64,000 nt of DNA from Daphnia pulex. Taxonomy: Eukaryota > Arthropoda > Branchiopoda > Diplostraca > Daphniidae. The notes under the pieces were generated by a model that was not told where the DNA came from, did no database searches, and saw only the letters and a program-made list of their open reading frames with translations. The translations under genes were made by a program, and so were the position numbers. Of the stretch, positions 49,805-62,165 are shown one piece after another. Numbering within the stretch: the first letter of the stretch is position 1; every line of letters begins with the position of its first letter. The stretch spans positions 7,068,001-7,132,000 of the forward strand of contig NC_060025.1 of NCBI RefSeq assembly GCF_021134715.1, in the 5' to 3' direction.

Positions 49805-52135
49805 TTTAACTATTTAAATGCGGTGAAATTTTATTGAAACAACCTCTTCCGATCGAAAAGTGATAATGACGTTTTTGTCCGTGGCTGAAGGTTGAAGCTT
49901 CCTAAGTTGAATAACATTTAGACGTTGCCAAATTCTATATTAGTTTTTAATTTTCTTTTTTCAAAAATAGAAAATTTTGGAAACAATCGCCACCGAAAAG
50001 CAAATAGTAAAAAAATTGGTAGCTAATTGTTTCGGATTCATTACACCGAAATCGCCTCAAATTGGTTGGTTATATAACAAGCGGAAATTATGAAGTTGCA
50101 TTGTTCAAAATGTTCTCAATGGCAGCCATTTATACAAAGGGTGTCATAAATTGTTTCAACGACAAGGCGACGATTTCCAAATTCAATATTGCACGATTCA
50201 CCTAAGGCTCTTTTGAGGTTTTTTGTTAGCAGTGCGAAGCTTAAATGAAAAATCGACGGTTCGTTGTTAAAATCCTATTTGGCCATCTGTTGGCGTACTT
50301 TTATTTTTACGCGTTTCGATTAAAACCACCACCAACCACCTGCTGATTTGCTTTTGGCAAAGCGCCCTGTTGGTACGTTCTACATCTGTCCATCCATCGA
50401 CCAGAACAACGACGACGCGTGACTTTAGGTGCTACTCCCGCATCATTTATTATAACGTCTCTTGACCTTGACGACGACGTGCCACCCATAAATAGGTATG
50501 TATCTAAAGAAATGGTTTCGCCTTTATTTCGCTCAACCGAGACTTTGCGGCCACCACTTCTCTACGCTGCTGTTGTTGTTGTTGAAGGTAAATAAAAAAA
50601 GGACGAAAGAGAAAGAGAGACGAAAAAATAAAAAAAAACTCGTTTCTTATTTGCCGAAGACTAGCACAACCCACACGCTCACGCACGCGGGAAGGAAGGA
50701 AAAAGAAAAAATAACTCTGGTGTGGCCTCCAGTTCTTCCAGTGACTCCTTACGGAACAGTTGAATTTTTAAAACCACGTTTGGTTGTTGTATTGTTTGTT
50801 AGTTTTTGTTTAAAAGTTTTATCAAAGTTGATTCACCGCTGCTGCGCAATATATACTCTTATCGGCTTGCTGTGTATTGATTGGCTAATTAATTCTACTG
50901 GTAAGTCACCACCAGCTTCTACGTAATTCTAAAAGACAATTGACAGGAACGTGAGAACAAAAATTAGGATCCAAGTTAATAAGCTTCTCGGCGATGTATG
51001 AGTCAATGATGGGCCGTCTACCTGGGCGCACCTTTCGCCCCATCACGCGCGTGGTGTCGTAATAATGTATGCAAAGCGTGGGAAATGATGTCATGGGTAC
51101 AGCAGGTTTTTTCTTTAGTCATCTACACATTCTAAAAAATTTCCTTTTGTCTCATTTCCTTTCCTGTTATTTGACGTATGGAGAGAATGGGGTTCTTAGA
51201 CAGGAACTTGTATCGAGCAGCCAATCTAATATCGCTAAAACAAATTCACACTCGACATATTTGCGTCCGAAAAAGAATGTTAATATTTCTAGTCCTCAGG
51301 TTGTCATTCTAAAAATGTTGTAACATGCGGGTGTTTACACGCTCTGATTATGGTAAAGGTGAAATTGGTCTTGAGTAATGCAATCGATGTGAGAAATGTA
51401 AGGTAAATTTTAAAATGCCACCTTGCTGTTTGGTAACGCTCCGTAGACGATGACTTTCTCTCGCATGTCCTCGCAATATTTGACAGACTTGTAGGAAAGA
51501 ATTCCGCTTGACGGAAATATAATCACATCACATTTGTTAGCTGCTGTCGAATAATTTCGTGAACAATTGCTGTGTGAGAAAGCTGAATGGCCTGTTCAAC
51601 CTGTTTTTGACTTGATGTGTTGCGTGACCCCGGAAGATCACGATATTTCTCTATCTTGTCCTAAAATATTTAGTGATTGGAAAGAAAATAGGAAAAGAGC
51701 TGAACACTATGGAAAACAAAAGAAGAAAAAAAACACGTGCCGACTGCTTATAGAGAGGAGTAGACGTACAAATGTGTGTCACGCCCTGCGTGAGAAAGTT
51801 TCCTCAGGCGTAAAAAAAAGAACAAGAAGGAAAGAAAAAAAAACTAAATTTTTATATGTTTCGCGCTGCGCCATCAATTATCGGCTTCTTTCAAAGTTTT
51901 TCCGTACAGGCGATTTTCCGCGTCTGTACGGAGGCCCATCGGACTTTCACCTTTTCGGCTTGTGAAGAAAAAAGGACATTATTTACTTACGTCCAACCCT
52001 TTCTTTAAATGTACAACTCATCGTTTCACTTTAAGAGCTTCAGATATTATTTAACCGCAAATATATACCTTTCACAAATATCAGACAGTGTGTGCGCTGT
52101 GTGTGTCGTCCGGGATATCCTATACATCGTTGGAT
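49805..52135. other. Intergenic region and likely 5' leader of the small membrane-protein gene
   Basis: No conserved exon was recognised. A GTTGTTGTTGAAG|GTAAAT site near 50586 could be the donor of a 5' UTR exon for the gene that starts at 52136, but this is weak. The remainder is AT-rich with poly-A runs. Confidence 0.4.
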
Positions 52136-52760
52136 ATGGCCCGTTGCTCTTGGATGATATGCATCGGCCTAATTTTCCTCTTTTCTTCAGCTGCTGCTGT
52201 TGCGTCAGGTATAACGCGTTTCTCTCTCTTTCTTTAGCTTCGAAAAGTGACAAAATTGGGTAATTTGTATCCGTTCTGTTTCTTTTTTTCTTCTGCGGAA
52301 CAGAATCGCTGTCAAATGGAACACGTACGAACGTGACGGCGGCGGCGGAGAGAGACGGACGGGCGTACGACGTTCATCCACCTGACTCGACCAACAATCA
52401 ACGGGTGGAAGTTGTTCAGTCGCTCTCTCCTCGTCCTAAATCACTTGGAAGTAAGTGAGATGACATCGCAATTGCTACGGAATAATATAATAACCAAATA
52501 TTATCATTTTTCACTTTCTCTTATTCCATTCGTCGTCGGCAGCCGGGACGTGGAAAGCCATCAAAATCTGGAACGATCCGGTGGAAGCAACATCATCATC
52601 TACGGCTAAAAGAGCATCTTCACCTGAACGAGTTGTCGCTTCTTCTTCTTCCGCAAGTCGGCCCGGAGACTCGTCCATCTTGATTACGTTTCTCTTTTTA
52701 CCCGCCTTTATGTTGTTCGTAACGCGACTGATTGAAGAGCTCAGCATTTCACCCAAATAA
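52136..52760 (+). CDS. Unrecognised small type I membrane protein
   Basis: Three exons, 52136-52208, 52304-52450 and 52543-52760, join in frame (438 bases, 145 residues) with consensus donors (GTATAA, GTAAGT) and acceptors. Residues 1-24 are a classical signal peptide (MARCSWMICIGLIFLFSSAA...VAS). A hydrophilic lumenal or extracellular part of about 90 residues follows, with two Asn-x-Thr glycosylation sites (NGT, NVT). It is rich in Ser and contains WKAIKIWNDPVE. A single hydrophobic helix near residues 117-135 (SILITFLFLPAFMLFV) is followed by a short tail of about 12 residues. I do not recognise the family. The exons are too short to stand out as ORFs, but splice phase plus signal peptide plus TM argue that it is real. 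It is convergent with UFSP1 (163 bp). Confidence 0.72.
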
Positions 52761-52923
52761 CTCAATTTAGTTTTTTTTTAAAAGCTTATTTTATTTCTTA
52801 ACTATTCGCATCTACCTTAAAAAGTGATACCTAAAATTAACGCATGATTTACACGCATACATTATATTTTTTTCCGGATACCATAACAATAATGTCATAA
52901 TATTGTACATATATTATACGTCG

Positions 52924-53869
52924 CTAGCTGCTGCTGTTGAATTGAGGGAGACATATATTGTAAAATGATTGCTTGTCAAATTCACTCGTGTGTGTCCATC
53001 TGACGTATCCTTCTTTCTGGAGTTTGACAGCAGATGTTTGATGTTGTCCTCGTTGGTGGTAATAATGAGGGTCCTATATAGACACACATCCGAAAAAAGA
53101 AAAAACAGATCTAGTACAATACAAACATTTCAGCTATGTACACACAAGACATTTTTAGAAATTTATTTCTCTCACCAGAACCAGCAGCCAGTGGTCATTG
53201 TCGACGCAACAAGTACCGAGGACTCCTTTAGAAGAAGCATCGTGATCACCGCCCATCATAATTGGTCGGGCGGATGATTTGGCAAAGTGTTCTTCCAACT
53301 TTGGAAAAATGTCTGTCATTGCATTTTCACCAGAAGGACAATGGAGAATTTTGCAGGGAACATCAAAAAGCTTGTCAATTACTAAACACACCTGTGAAAT
53401 AGAAAATATGGTCAGGGAATTCAAATTAGATTTCAAATCTGAAACATTATTATATATTAATGTGGAATTGTGCCAACATACTTCAAAACTTCCAATCCAT
53501 TCTCTTGATCCTACAAAAGATTTCTTCTTATCTTCAATGGCAACTAGTGTTTCTTGAATTTCCTTGAGACTTGGAACTTGTCCAGCTTTTTTACCTGGCT
53601 GCTGCTGGAGTGAAAGGTAGGAGGCAATGGTCTGGAGAGTTCTGTATCCACAACCCCATCCCTGCGTATGTAACATCATGTAATGAGGTCAAAGAAAAAT
53701 TCAAGAGTTTACTCCCACACTGCATAATATGATGATGCCTCACCACATCATCAAAACCATCGCATTTGTAATGATAATACTGATAATCGTTCGTGATGAT
53801 GTGGGTCGTCCTTTGGGGATTCGAGGTTGGATCGCTCAATCCTAAATGTACGTTCGACAGCAAATTCAT
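52924..53869 (-). CDS. UFSP1: Ufm1-specific protease 1
   Basis: Four exons from the start: 53869-53744, 53661-53482, 53391-53176 and 53073-52924, giving 223 residues, as expected for the short UFSP1 rather than UFSP2 (over 450). NVHLGLSDP opens the protein, then YHYKCDGFDDV. The catalytic Cys lies in GWGCGYRTLQ, a GGDHDASSKGVLG segment follows, and the Asp-Pro-His dyad lies in LVLDPHYY in the last exon. That exon is easy to miss. An unspliced reading ends shortly after LLVL at 53155 and would lack the catalytic Asp-His, but CTG|GTGAGA is a strong donor and ATATAG|GACCCTCAT an acceptor. The enzyme matures pro-UFM1. Confidence 0.92.
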
Positions 53870-54495
53870 TTCTGAGAAAACTCGATTTGATAAGCTTGCC
53901 AAAACGTGAGGAAATTACGTATTCACTTTACGTTCGATTCAAACAGTTGGGGTTGTGTGTGTGAAACGAAGGAAAACAACTCAAACGAATTCGTCTGCTA
54001 TAAACTACACCGTCGATAGTTTCTAGTTCAAAAATCCGATACGTTTGGTTAATGAACCCATGAACCTATAACTTTATACACGAAAGAGAAAGTCCGTGCA
54101 GCACACAAAAAATAACTTCCAAATAGAAACTGAAAACTCAACAATATGCGCTCATCTGATATACATAAGTGCACACAGCATACGCATACAAATCCGCTGT
54201 TAAATAAAAATAATGACGCAGCAAATATATTCAAAGAACTTGATTTTCTTTGGAAGTGTTGAACTCGAAATAGTTTGGTAAGTTTCTAATTCGCTAGAGT
54301 GAACAAAAATAAACCTGTTGTACACAATAAATTAGATAAAAACGATATAAAATAACTCTCGAATTGAGAATGGTAACAAATGTACTTTATTTGGCTACAC
54401 ATGGCAAATCTTAGTTGACATATTTCTCAGTGATAACATTTGGTGGCTTCTCAGAACAGAAGTAGTTTAGTAAGCTCCTAATTTTAGTTACAGCA
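53870..54495. other. Spacer between UFSP1 and BTB-zinc-finger gene A
   Basis: No coding signal. The right part (from about 54350) is the probable 3' UTR of the zinc-finger gene, whose terminal exon stops at 54496. Confidence 0.5.
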
Positions 54496-56051
54496 TCACT
54501 TGGGTCTACTGTGCAAATTCATGTGTCTCTGCAGAACATTCCGGTGATGAAAGGGTGCCCGACAGATTGGACAGATAAACTGAGGTTCCACGCCACATTC
54601 GTATTTCACATGCCGCAATAAAGTCTGTTTCCATTTGTACGTTCGGCCGCATCTAGGACACGAATGACGACCAGGTCCAGGATCGGGATCGTGATGATGA
54701 AGATGGTGATTATCGACTGACCCGTTGTGGACCGACCCCCAGGCCATGTGTTCGACCAGTAAATCTAGAAAATAGCAGAACAGGTTAGAAACAAAGTAAG
54801 TTGTAACCGCAAATACTAATTGGTGTCAACCCATTTCAAATTTTGAGCCCGCCTCCCACCCCCTGGTTGGTGGGAAATATAGAAGGGAAAACGACGACAA
54901 TGATCTAGCGTTCCGGAAATGTGTTCGACCAGGTAATGCTTAAGCCGAGAACGTTTCCCACAGAGTGGGCATTTAAATTTTGCCGTAACACCACATTGAA
55001 TTGGTCGGCTAATTCCAGTTCCCATATGGGTGTGACACATAATGACTGTCATAATTTTGCGCTACCTTTTCTGTCCTCTTTCTAAAGAAAATAAGTTTAC
55101 TAATTTGTTTCGGAATTTACCTTGACCAGATGAATGAAGTTCTTCTGCAGACAGCCGAGATGGTCCAGGATGGTGCAGGTGATTGTTATGATGGTTATTG
55201 ACATTGTTGACTCCGCAATGCTGAAATAAATCTAGTTCGTCGTCCTCCAGCTCTTGGCCAGAATTAATACTTGAATTTTGTGTCAATGATTCTGTTTCGG
55301 GTTGCATGGTGTTCATTGCTGATTCAAATCTAGTTTCTTGGTTCATCGGTAATTCACATTTAACTTCGAGATTCTGCGGTTTCGTGAGGCTGGTTTTGTG
55401 CTTGAGTAGCGGTGGTGGTGGTGGAGGAGGCGATGAAGCTGTAAGGCTGTTTTCCTCTTCTTCTTCTTCCTGATCACTTGATAGCTCTACTGAATGTCTG
55501 CGCTTTCTTTTCTTGTCATTTTCTATGTCTACTTTCTTGCCATCGCCCATCAAGCCACGGATACCCAGAGATTTTGCTGTGTGTAGGAACGAGTTCAGTT
55601 GGTCTTCATTGATTCGCACTTCCCCCTTTAAAACAGAAAAGAATTTTGGTTAGGCAAAGTAGCTGTAAGCGTTACATTCATAATCCATACCTTGTACATA
55701 TAGTCGACTAAGGCCTTCAGGTCACTATATGAGACATCCTTCAAGAAAACAATGATTTGTTTATCGGAGTTACCTTTTAGAGTTAGTACATCCTGAATGT
55801 CAAAATTCAAAAATTATTTACGAAAAAACAATATTGATCCACATGTTGGTTAGCTGTACCTGAAAGAATTTACTGCATGCACACAATACGATTCTGTGAA
55901 CATTTATGTGCTGGCCATCTGCAGCCAGAGTGACATCAACAAGCTCCTGCCGCTCCCAAAGAGCATCCAGCAGGGAGACTAGAGTGTTGTGATGTTGATG
56001 CCATTGAAGCGACAACTGAGGTGGGCCGACTAGTTCTTCACCGTTCTCCAT
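54496..56051 (-). CDS. BTB zinc-finger transcription factor A (lola-like)
   Basis: Exons 56051-55860, 55792-55691, 55625-55121 and 54764-54496 give 355 residues. The BTB/POZ domain (about 1-115) is of the insect type: LQWHQHHNTLVSLLDALWERQELVDVTLAADG, VHRIVLCACSKFF and DLKALVDYMYKGEV. A linker follows with an acidic run, a proline run and a His-rich segment. The last exon begins DLLVEHMAWG and encodes a lola-type zinc-finger pair (CPRCGRTYKWKQTLLRHVKYEC, then FICPICRAPFHHRNVLQRHMNLH). A second candidate terminal exon at 55008-54816 carries a different finger and could make another isoform. Insect relatives dimerise through the BTB and regulate neuronal and other transcription programs. Confidence 0.88.
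54816..55081 (-). CDS. Alternative 3' exons of BTB zinc-finger gene A
   Basis: An exon at 55008-54816 encodes RPIQCG...KFKCPLCGKRSRLKHYLVEH, then a short tail to a stop. It cannot join directly to the exon ending at 55121 because the phase is wrong. A 16-base exon at 55081-55066 (AAAGAGGACAGAAAAG, flanked by TTTAG and GTAGCG) would correct the phase, adding Glu-Arg-Gly-Gln-Lys-Ser. The following intron would be 57 bases. The arrangement is hypothetical but each border is consensus. Confidence 0.5.
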
Positions 56052-57139
56052 GTTTTTCTAAAGGTCTTTCGTAATTAAAGTGTTCATGAGTCAACCTAGT
56101 TTCAAACCAAAGTAAAATCTAATTTCTCGCAGATGCCGCTCGTCCGAATCAACAATCTTGTCGTATGGAGAACGTGAATCCAGAAAAATAAACAAATTTG
56201 TCTAACAATGTGGAGATTTAGTTAGCAGCTGGAAAGAACCTCATAGCGTCTGGAGCCAGAGCAGAAGAAACGTAAAGTAAATAAAACAGAATCGCGCAGT
56301 TGCCAGAGCTAATTTTTTGAACAATTTTGCGATGAATTGAAAACGAATTGAAATTATTCACTCTGATTCAGTGTAGTTCAAAGCCACAATTTATTCGTTC
56401 ATAAATTTGCGTGGATTTTCATTTGAAATTGAGGGACTTTTTTCTTCAAATTTTATTTATCAATTATCAGACAATTTGTGTCCAAGTGGGGTGGGGAATG
56501 AAGTGTGTGCTGTGGAGGTGGAGGGGGCACGGGGAAAATGATTCTAATAATAAAGTTAACTCATTGCAAAGATTGGACATAGAATTTACCAACATTTTTC
56601 CTTTACTTTCTCAAACACCATCAACGGCGAAGAGATTCCCCAAAACAATACAAAAAAAAAAAAACAATTCACGGAACGGAACAAATTTCAGTCCTTCCAA
56701 GAGCTGAACTCCCAGGAAAAAAATAATGGAAAAATGGGAAACAAAAGAGGCCAATTCTTCAAGGAGGCTAGAAACTTCCGCTCCAACACACAAAAGGACA
56801 GAAGAAAAGCACTTTTTTTAAAGCGCCATCGAATGAATGAAATCACTGAACCGGCACATCATCTACAATTTTAAAAAAAGAACCACACTCAGACAAAAGA
56901 AAAAAGGAATTCTTCACTAGAAAAAAAAAGGATCAGTGCACAAAAAAACTTTATAAAGTTTCAACGTTTCACTTTTAGTTTCACTTAGTCACTTCGACAC
57001 TAACAAACAGGCACCTAAGGACACGTAAAGAGCTGTGTTGAAGGAGGAGGAAACGGTTGCCTCTGTATTAAATTTTGTTTGTATATCTAACACGCACGCA
57101 CGCGTGCACACGTCGTAATGGCGGCTACACACAGTCACG
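56052..57139. other. Spacer between the two BTB zinc-finger genes
   Basis: 5' flank of gene A and 3' UTR of gene B. It contains many A runs (56640-56940). No ORF of interest and no extra zinc-finger exon was seen. Confidence 0.5.
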
Positions 57140-58682
57140 TTAGTTGGTATTCTGATTGTGGTGCATATTGCGAATATGCCGGTTGAGGCTGTCCTTGCGT
57201 TTTATCTTGTAGGGGCACATGGGGCAGGAAAATTGCGGCTCGATCCCGCACTCGTAGCGCTGGTGCTGAATAAGAGCACCGCGTCGCGAGTAGCACCGAC
57301 CACAGCGTGGGCACACATACGGTTTGTCTTGGATCAGGGTGGCTGAAGTCGAATTGCCTGACGGTCGAGATGGACGGCGACTGTTACCTATGGAAAAACA
57401 TCAAAGATTAGCATTACCAAATTTAGAATGACCGTTTGATGTTATGAATTACGTTGTTTGCCACGAACTGGAGCAATGACGGGTGGCGCAGTTGATGGTG
57501 CTTGAATATTGTAAACTCCTAGTGTTCCTGACGGGCCAGCAAGTGAAGAGGTAGAGGCAATGGCGGCGGCTGCTGCAGCTGCCAGACTCTCTCCCCAAGG
57601 AACGTGAGCTATTGAATAAAAATTAAAAATTAACTTCTTTTTGTTTGGTCGTGGAAAAATTTGAAACATTTCATACGGTATGGCGTCGTGGAAGCGAACG
57701 ACTGTGCGGCTACAGCCGCTGCAGCGACGGCAGCAGCCGTAACTTGGTGTGCCTGTGTTTGATGAGCTTGTGTTTGGTGGGATTGTGTTTGATGAGGTTG
57801 CGCCTGGTGAGGTGTCGTAGGTCCTGTCAGGTCAGCGTCACTCCATTCCTCGTTCTCACTAGCCGCACTTCCGTCGTTCTCGGTGTCCAGCTTGGGCGCC
57901 ACCGAGAAAGCCACGCCGTTATTGTTTGCCTGCGAATAAAATTAATAAAACACAACTTGTAATCGTTGTAAACTCACCAATGTACCTGGGAAGCCATGGG
58001 GTTGGCCGAGTAGATAGGCTGTTGTAACGAGTGCAAGGAAGTTGTTGACGTTGTTGTCATAAAGGGAAGAGACAGGGTGGCTGAGGTTAGGCTCGGTGAC
58101 GGTCCCTGGGCCACAAGGGTTGCAGCGACTTCACACGAATCGGGCGAGCTGGCTTCACAGGAGGTTTCAGTGATGTTGATGCTCTGTCCTATCTGGTTCA
58201 GGCGAAGACTTTCAGCGAGGTCATCAGGGTTCCTCTGCTCAATATTGTTCATCTTACAATCACTGTCGGTAAGACCCTTAATTTGCAGGGACTCTGCAGT
58301 GCTGAGTAGATCTGCAAGTTGGTCTTCAGCTATGTTAACCTCACCGTGGTATATGTAGTGAACCAGCGCTTGAAGGTGATGAAAGGGGATATCCTTCAGG
58401 AAGATGATGGCTTGTTTGTCACTGTCGCTGGATAGAAGTTCCTGCGTTTGAAAAGCACAAAATTCTCAAATGAACATTGCTGCACACAAGAATATATACC
58501 TGAAAATATGGAGATACAGCGCAGAGTACTAGTCTGTGAACTTGGATTGATTTGCCGTCTGCGGCAAGGGTGCAATCAACAAAACTCTGCTCCTGGTAGA
58601 GGGATTGAAGGACATCAATCAGGGTTCCGTGGTGGTTGTTCCAGCGTAGACAGTACCCCTCCACTTCACTGACTGGGCTCAT
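57140..58682 (-). CDS. BTB zinc-finger transcription factor B (lola-like)
   Basis: Exons 58682-58500, 58441-57986, 57929-57677, 57608-57453 and 57387-57140 give 431 residues. The BTB domain (about 1-115) reads YCLRWNNHHGTLIDVLQSLY, FVDCTLAADGKSIQVHR, FLKDIPFHHLQALVHYIYHGEV. A low-complexity middle holds four HQTQ-type repeats (QPHQTQSHQTQAHQTQ...) and two polyalanine tracts. The C-terminal finger pair is CPRCGRCYSRRGALIQHQRYEC, then FSCPMCPYKIKRKDSLNRHIRNMH, with the YECG-x-EPQF linker typical of lola/fruitless-like insect proteins. Its BTB is similar to that of gene A, and the two lie in tandem on the same strand, so they probably arose by duplication. Confidence 0.9.
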
Positions 58683-60157
58683 GGTTTGTTGTTTTCAACT
58701 GTGTGGATTTCATGGGAATGGAGTTTAGACCCGAGGGGGCAAGGAATAAGAATACAAATTCTCCGGCGGCAGAGGCCTTTTCTATGATGTAAAAAATCCA
58801 ACTGCCTGGACGACACTGTACGCGTCCAAACAGGGCCACTACGTCAAAAACTGAAAATGTTTAGGAAACAACAGCCAATAACAAAAGAAAGTCTATCGGA
58901 ATTCAATAGAAGAAGACAGAAGGAATAGATGAAAGAGCCAAGAAAAAAGGGTGACAAGGCGGCTTTTTCACTTCGTCGGCGAGAAATGTTGAGGGGGACA
59001 AGTTGATAAATCCTTTCAACTGAAGGCTTTCTCGTCAATTCCCGAGTTCTTAAAGAATACTAGATTGACTATGAACGTGTTCTTAATTCTGGGACTCTTT
59101 TCAGAGACGTCTGGTGGTAAAATGATTAAACTTAAAACTTTTATTAAAATAGAAATATTGATTAACCGAGGAACCGCTTGGCATTCGAAAAAAGGCTATC
59201 AAATTTAAAACTTGAAAAAAAGTAATAGGGCGAAATCTAATTTTTTAATGAATGCACAATATAAAAATAAAGAAATAAAGAATTTGTTAAATTCTTTAAG
59301 ATGACTCTGCTTTGATACCCCACCCCTTACAAGGGGAAAAAATCGCTTTTCCGAATAGATGGAAAAAAATTGTGGCCTTTTTTTAGTAGAACGACCCGCT
59401 GTTGCGAAGTCGCCACTATGCATTGTGGCGCCACTTTATTTATTCTGTAAAGGTTCAAAAAAGCGCATTGTTTTTCAAACTGGAATTTTTATCGCATTTT
59501 ACGTCACTAACTTTTCTAATCCACAAATTTTTGGTCGCATCATTCTAAACCAATACATAGAAATTCCGTGCGTGATTTCCTAAGGATAATTACCAATTTT
59601 AATTTGCCAATGTAACACAAAAACCAAATTAAATCAATCAAAATACAATTTTAACTAAAATTCTGCAAACTTGAATGAAACAAAGTTGCATTCCTTTCAG
59701 AGTTTACTAAAAATTAATAGAATATACTAACTATCTAACTACTGAATAGCGTCGAATAGTCTGCTTAAAACTGGTTGATTGCCCCTGAGCGTTTCACGGA
59801 TGGGTGATATCGTTCCGGTCTTTTGCGGGTATTGTCAAAGATTTTATTCAAAATAAAAACGTTTGGCCTTCAGCAGAGAAATTACCCTGAAATATAATTT
59901 TGTACCTCATTTCGTTTTGCAGCGATTATACCGCCCACTATCCATTATGGAGAAGCGAAAAAATCTATTAATTAAAAAGCATGAAATTCTTATTGCTTTC
60001 GAAAAATTCAGTCACAACTCACAAGTTAAGATTTGATTGGCAGTATCGCAAAACTCATGTATATTTTTTAACAAGTGTGTCACATCAGACATAATCAAAA
60101 ATTGTGTGCTTTTTATAAATCTAAGGAATGTAAGATTATTTGGAATGAAACCTTTTT
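58683..60157. other. Intergenic region upstream of BTB gene B
   Basis: No supportable gene or RNA. The 5' UTR of gene B lies at the left end and the 3' flank of the galactosidase gene at the right end (stop at 60158-60160). Confidence 0.5.
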
Positions 60158-62165
60158 TTAGAAGAGAGCATTGTCTTCGTTCCAATCGGCTTCTGAAATA
60201 AGCGACTCCTCTATTTGTACCGTACATTTAATCATCACAACACCTAATGTTTAAATGAAAATAAAAAATTATTAAAATTTTTTTTTGAAGAATAACTCAT
60301 TTCACGGGCAAATTTTAGCGCCTTAATTACCAGAAGGGTTAACGGTGACGGTTAGACTGTCATCAGGGCGGTAGACGCCCAGATTCTTCCCATCAAACAG
60401 CTCTTCTACGTTGTAACCGAAAAAAGAAGTAAGGCCGATATCACGCAATATCACAGATACTCGAGTTGGCGTTCCATCTGTACGCTGGTTAAGGAAAACA
60501 ACTGCGGCAGAACGATCAGGTCCCAAGCTGGGCTTAACAGACTTTATCCAGATTTCAACGCCGGATTTCTGAGAGACACACGCACACAACCACAAACAAA
60601 ACGATTGATTATTTAAAAAAAAAACGTATGCAGTAGTAAAAATTGCTCATACCTTGTAAATACGTCTGCCTTGAACGCCCAATGGATCCTGATTAATGGC
60701 AATTACGTTTTTATTGAGAAGGATTGCTTTCATCTCTGGTCGAATCGTTCGCAAATCGACAGACATAAAGAGTGGTGAGGCTAAAACCGCCCACATGGCC
60801 ATTTGCGCTCGTGATTGATCAAAGCTTAAACCAAAATTGCCAATAATGAGCTACGAATAAAAAAAAGGAAATATTTTCATGGAAATTTTTTTAACAAAAT
60901 ACAAAACTACAGTTTACCATATCAGGATCATTCCAATGCCCAGGTCCAGCGACCGGGATCAGCGTGTCTTGATTATCACCATAATAATCAATGATGCTTG
61001 ACACACTAACCCACGAATCATCGATGTCGTCAAAGTTTCGCCAAAGGTTACAAACAGTTCCAATGAAGGTATAATTAGGCTAAATTAAACGAAAATTGAC
61101 AAATCATGTAAATACAAATATCTGGGTTGATTAATAATCACTACTTACTTTTATTCCTTTATCAAGCTGATAATCCGGCCTAAAATACAGAATAGAAACT
61201 TTTTCGAAATCACGTTAACTAGCCATGATAATAATGTTTTTACCAACTACAGGAGTACACCATGGGTCTACCAGTAAGATTCAAAAGAGTACCAAATTCA
61301 GGGTAACCTATTACACATTTTTTGAAAAGATAAGTTGCAACATATTTTTTTGAACAACTCATATTTAGAATAAGGTACCTTTATCCATTTCAGAAGGATC
61401 TGCATAGCATCCATCAAGTTTAACATAATCAACTCCCCATTCAGCAAAAGTTTTGGCATCTGTTTCTAAATGATTGAGAATCCCTGGATATCCTGTCAAA
61501 CATTTAAATAAACAAATAATTCACATACAGAATCAATTTTGATTCATTTCCAACTACCTCCACAAGTAAGAGTTCCATAGTCTTCATACATTCCAAATTG
61601 CAAACCTTTAGAATGAACCTAAAAAATAGTTATTAGTAGGGGAAAAAATATGATGGCAGAACACCAAATAGTATGAAGTTCAATCAACTTACATAGTCAG
61701 CAAGTGCTTTGATTCCACTAGGGAATCTAGAAGCATCAGCTTGGAGTTGCCCACTCTCTGAGCGATTATGATCAAGCCAACAATCATCCAAGGAAATTAT
61801 ATTGTAACCAGCACTTAAATATCCTTCAGATACCATGATATCAGCCATCTTCATGAATAGTTTTTCACTAAATGCACAATGTTGAAATTAAACTTAAAAA
61901 ACTAAAAAAATACTTGTGTGAACCAAGAAGTACTGTGTAAAGCAATGCATACCTAATGCAGTTTTCAGGATCATTTTTGCAGTCTGTATTACAACGGAAC
62001 CTTTCCCATGCAAGCTGATAAAACTTGAAATAAAATTCTATAGTTTGTGTTAGTTTGATGCCAATAACTTACCCATCCCATGGGAGGAGTTCGAGCTAAC
62101 CCATTTTCAAGGGCATCTCCACAGACCAAAAAGCAGATTATTCCAGCCAAGATGGTTAACTTCAT
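60158..62165 (-). CDS. GH27 alpha-galactosidase / alpha-N-acetylgalactosaminidase-like enzyme
   Basis: Eleven short exons from the start: 62165-62073, 62014-61953, 61867-61693, 61618-61558, 61492-61379, 61307-61244, 61179-61149, 61079-60918, 60850-60653, 60568-60331 and 60243-60158, giving 427 residues. A signal peptide ([18 protein letters not shown]) is followed directly by [21 protein letters not shown], the GH27 opening. Then come [10 protein letters not shown], the nucleophile Asp in VDYVKLDGC, the substrate loop SCSWPDY, the acid/base region [22 protein letters not shown] and [11 protein letters not shown]. The C-terminal beta domain ends in SLISEADW. It is a lysosomal-type glycosidase that removes terminal alpha-galactose or GalNAc. 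The recognition loop has Ser as in NAGA, but the next specificity position is Asp. Confidence 0.93.
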
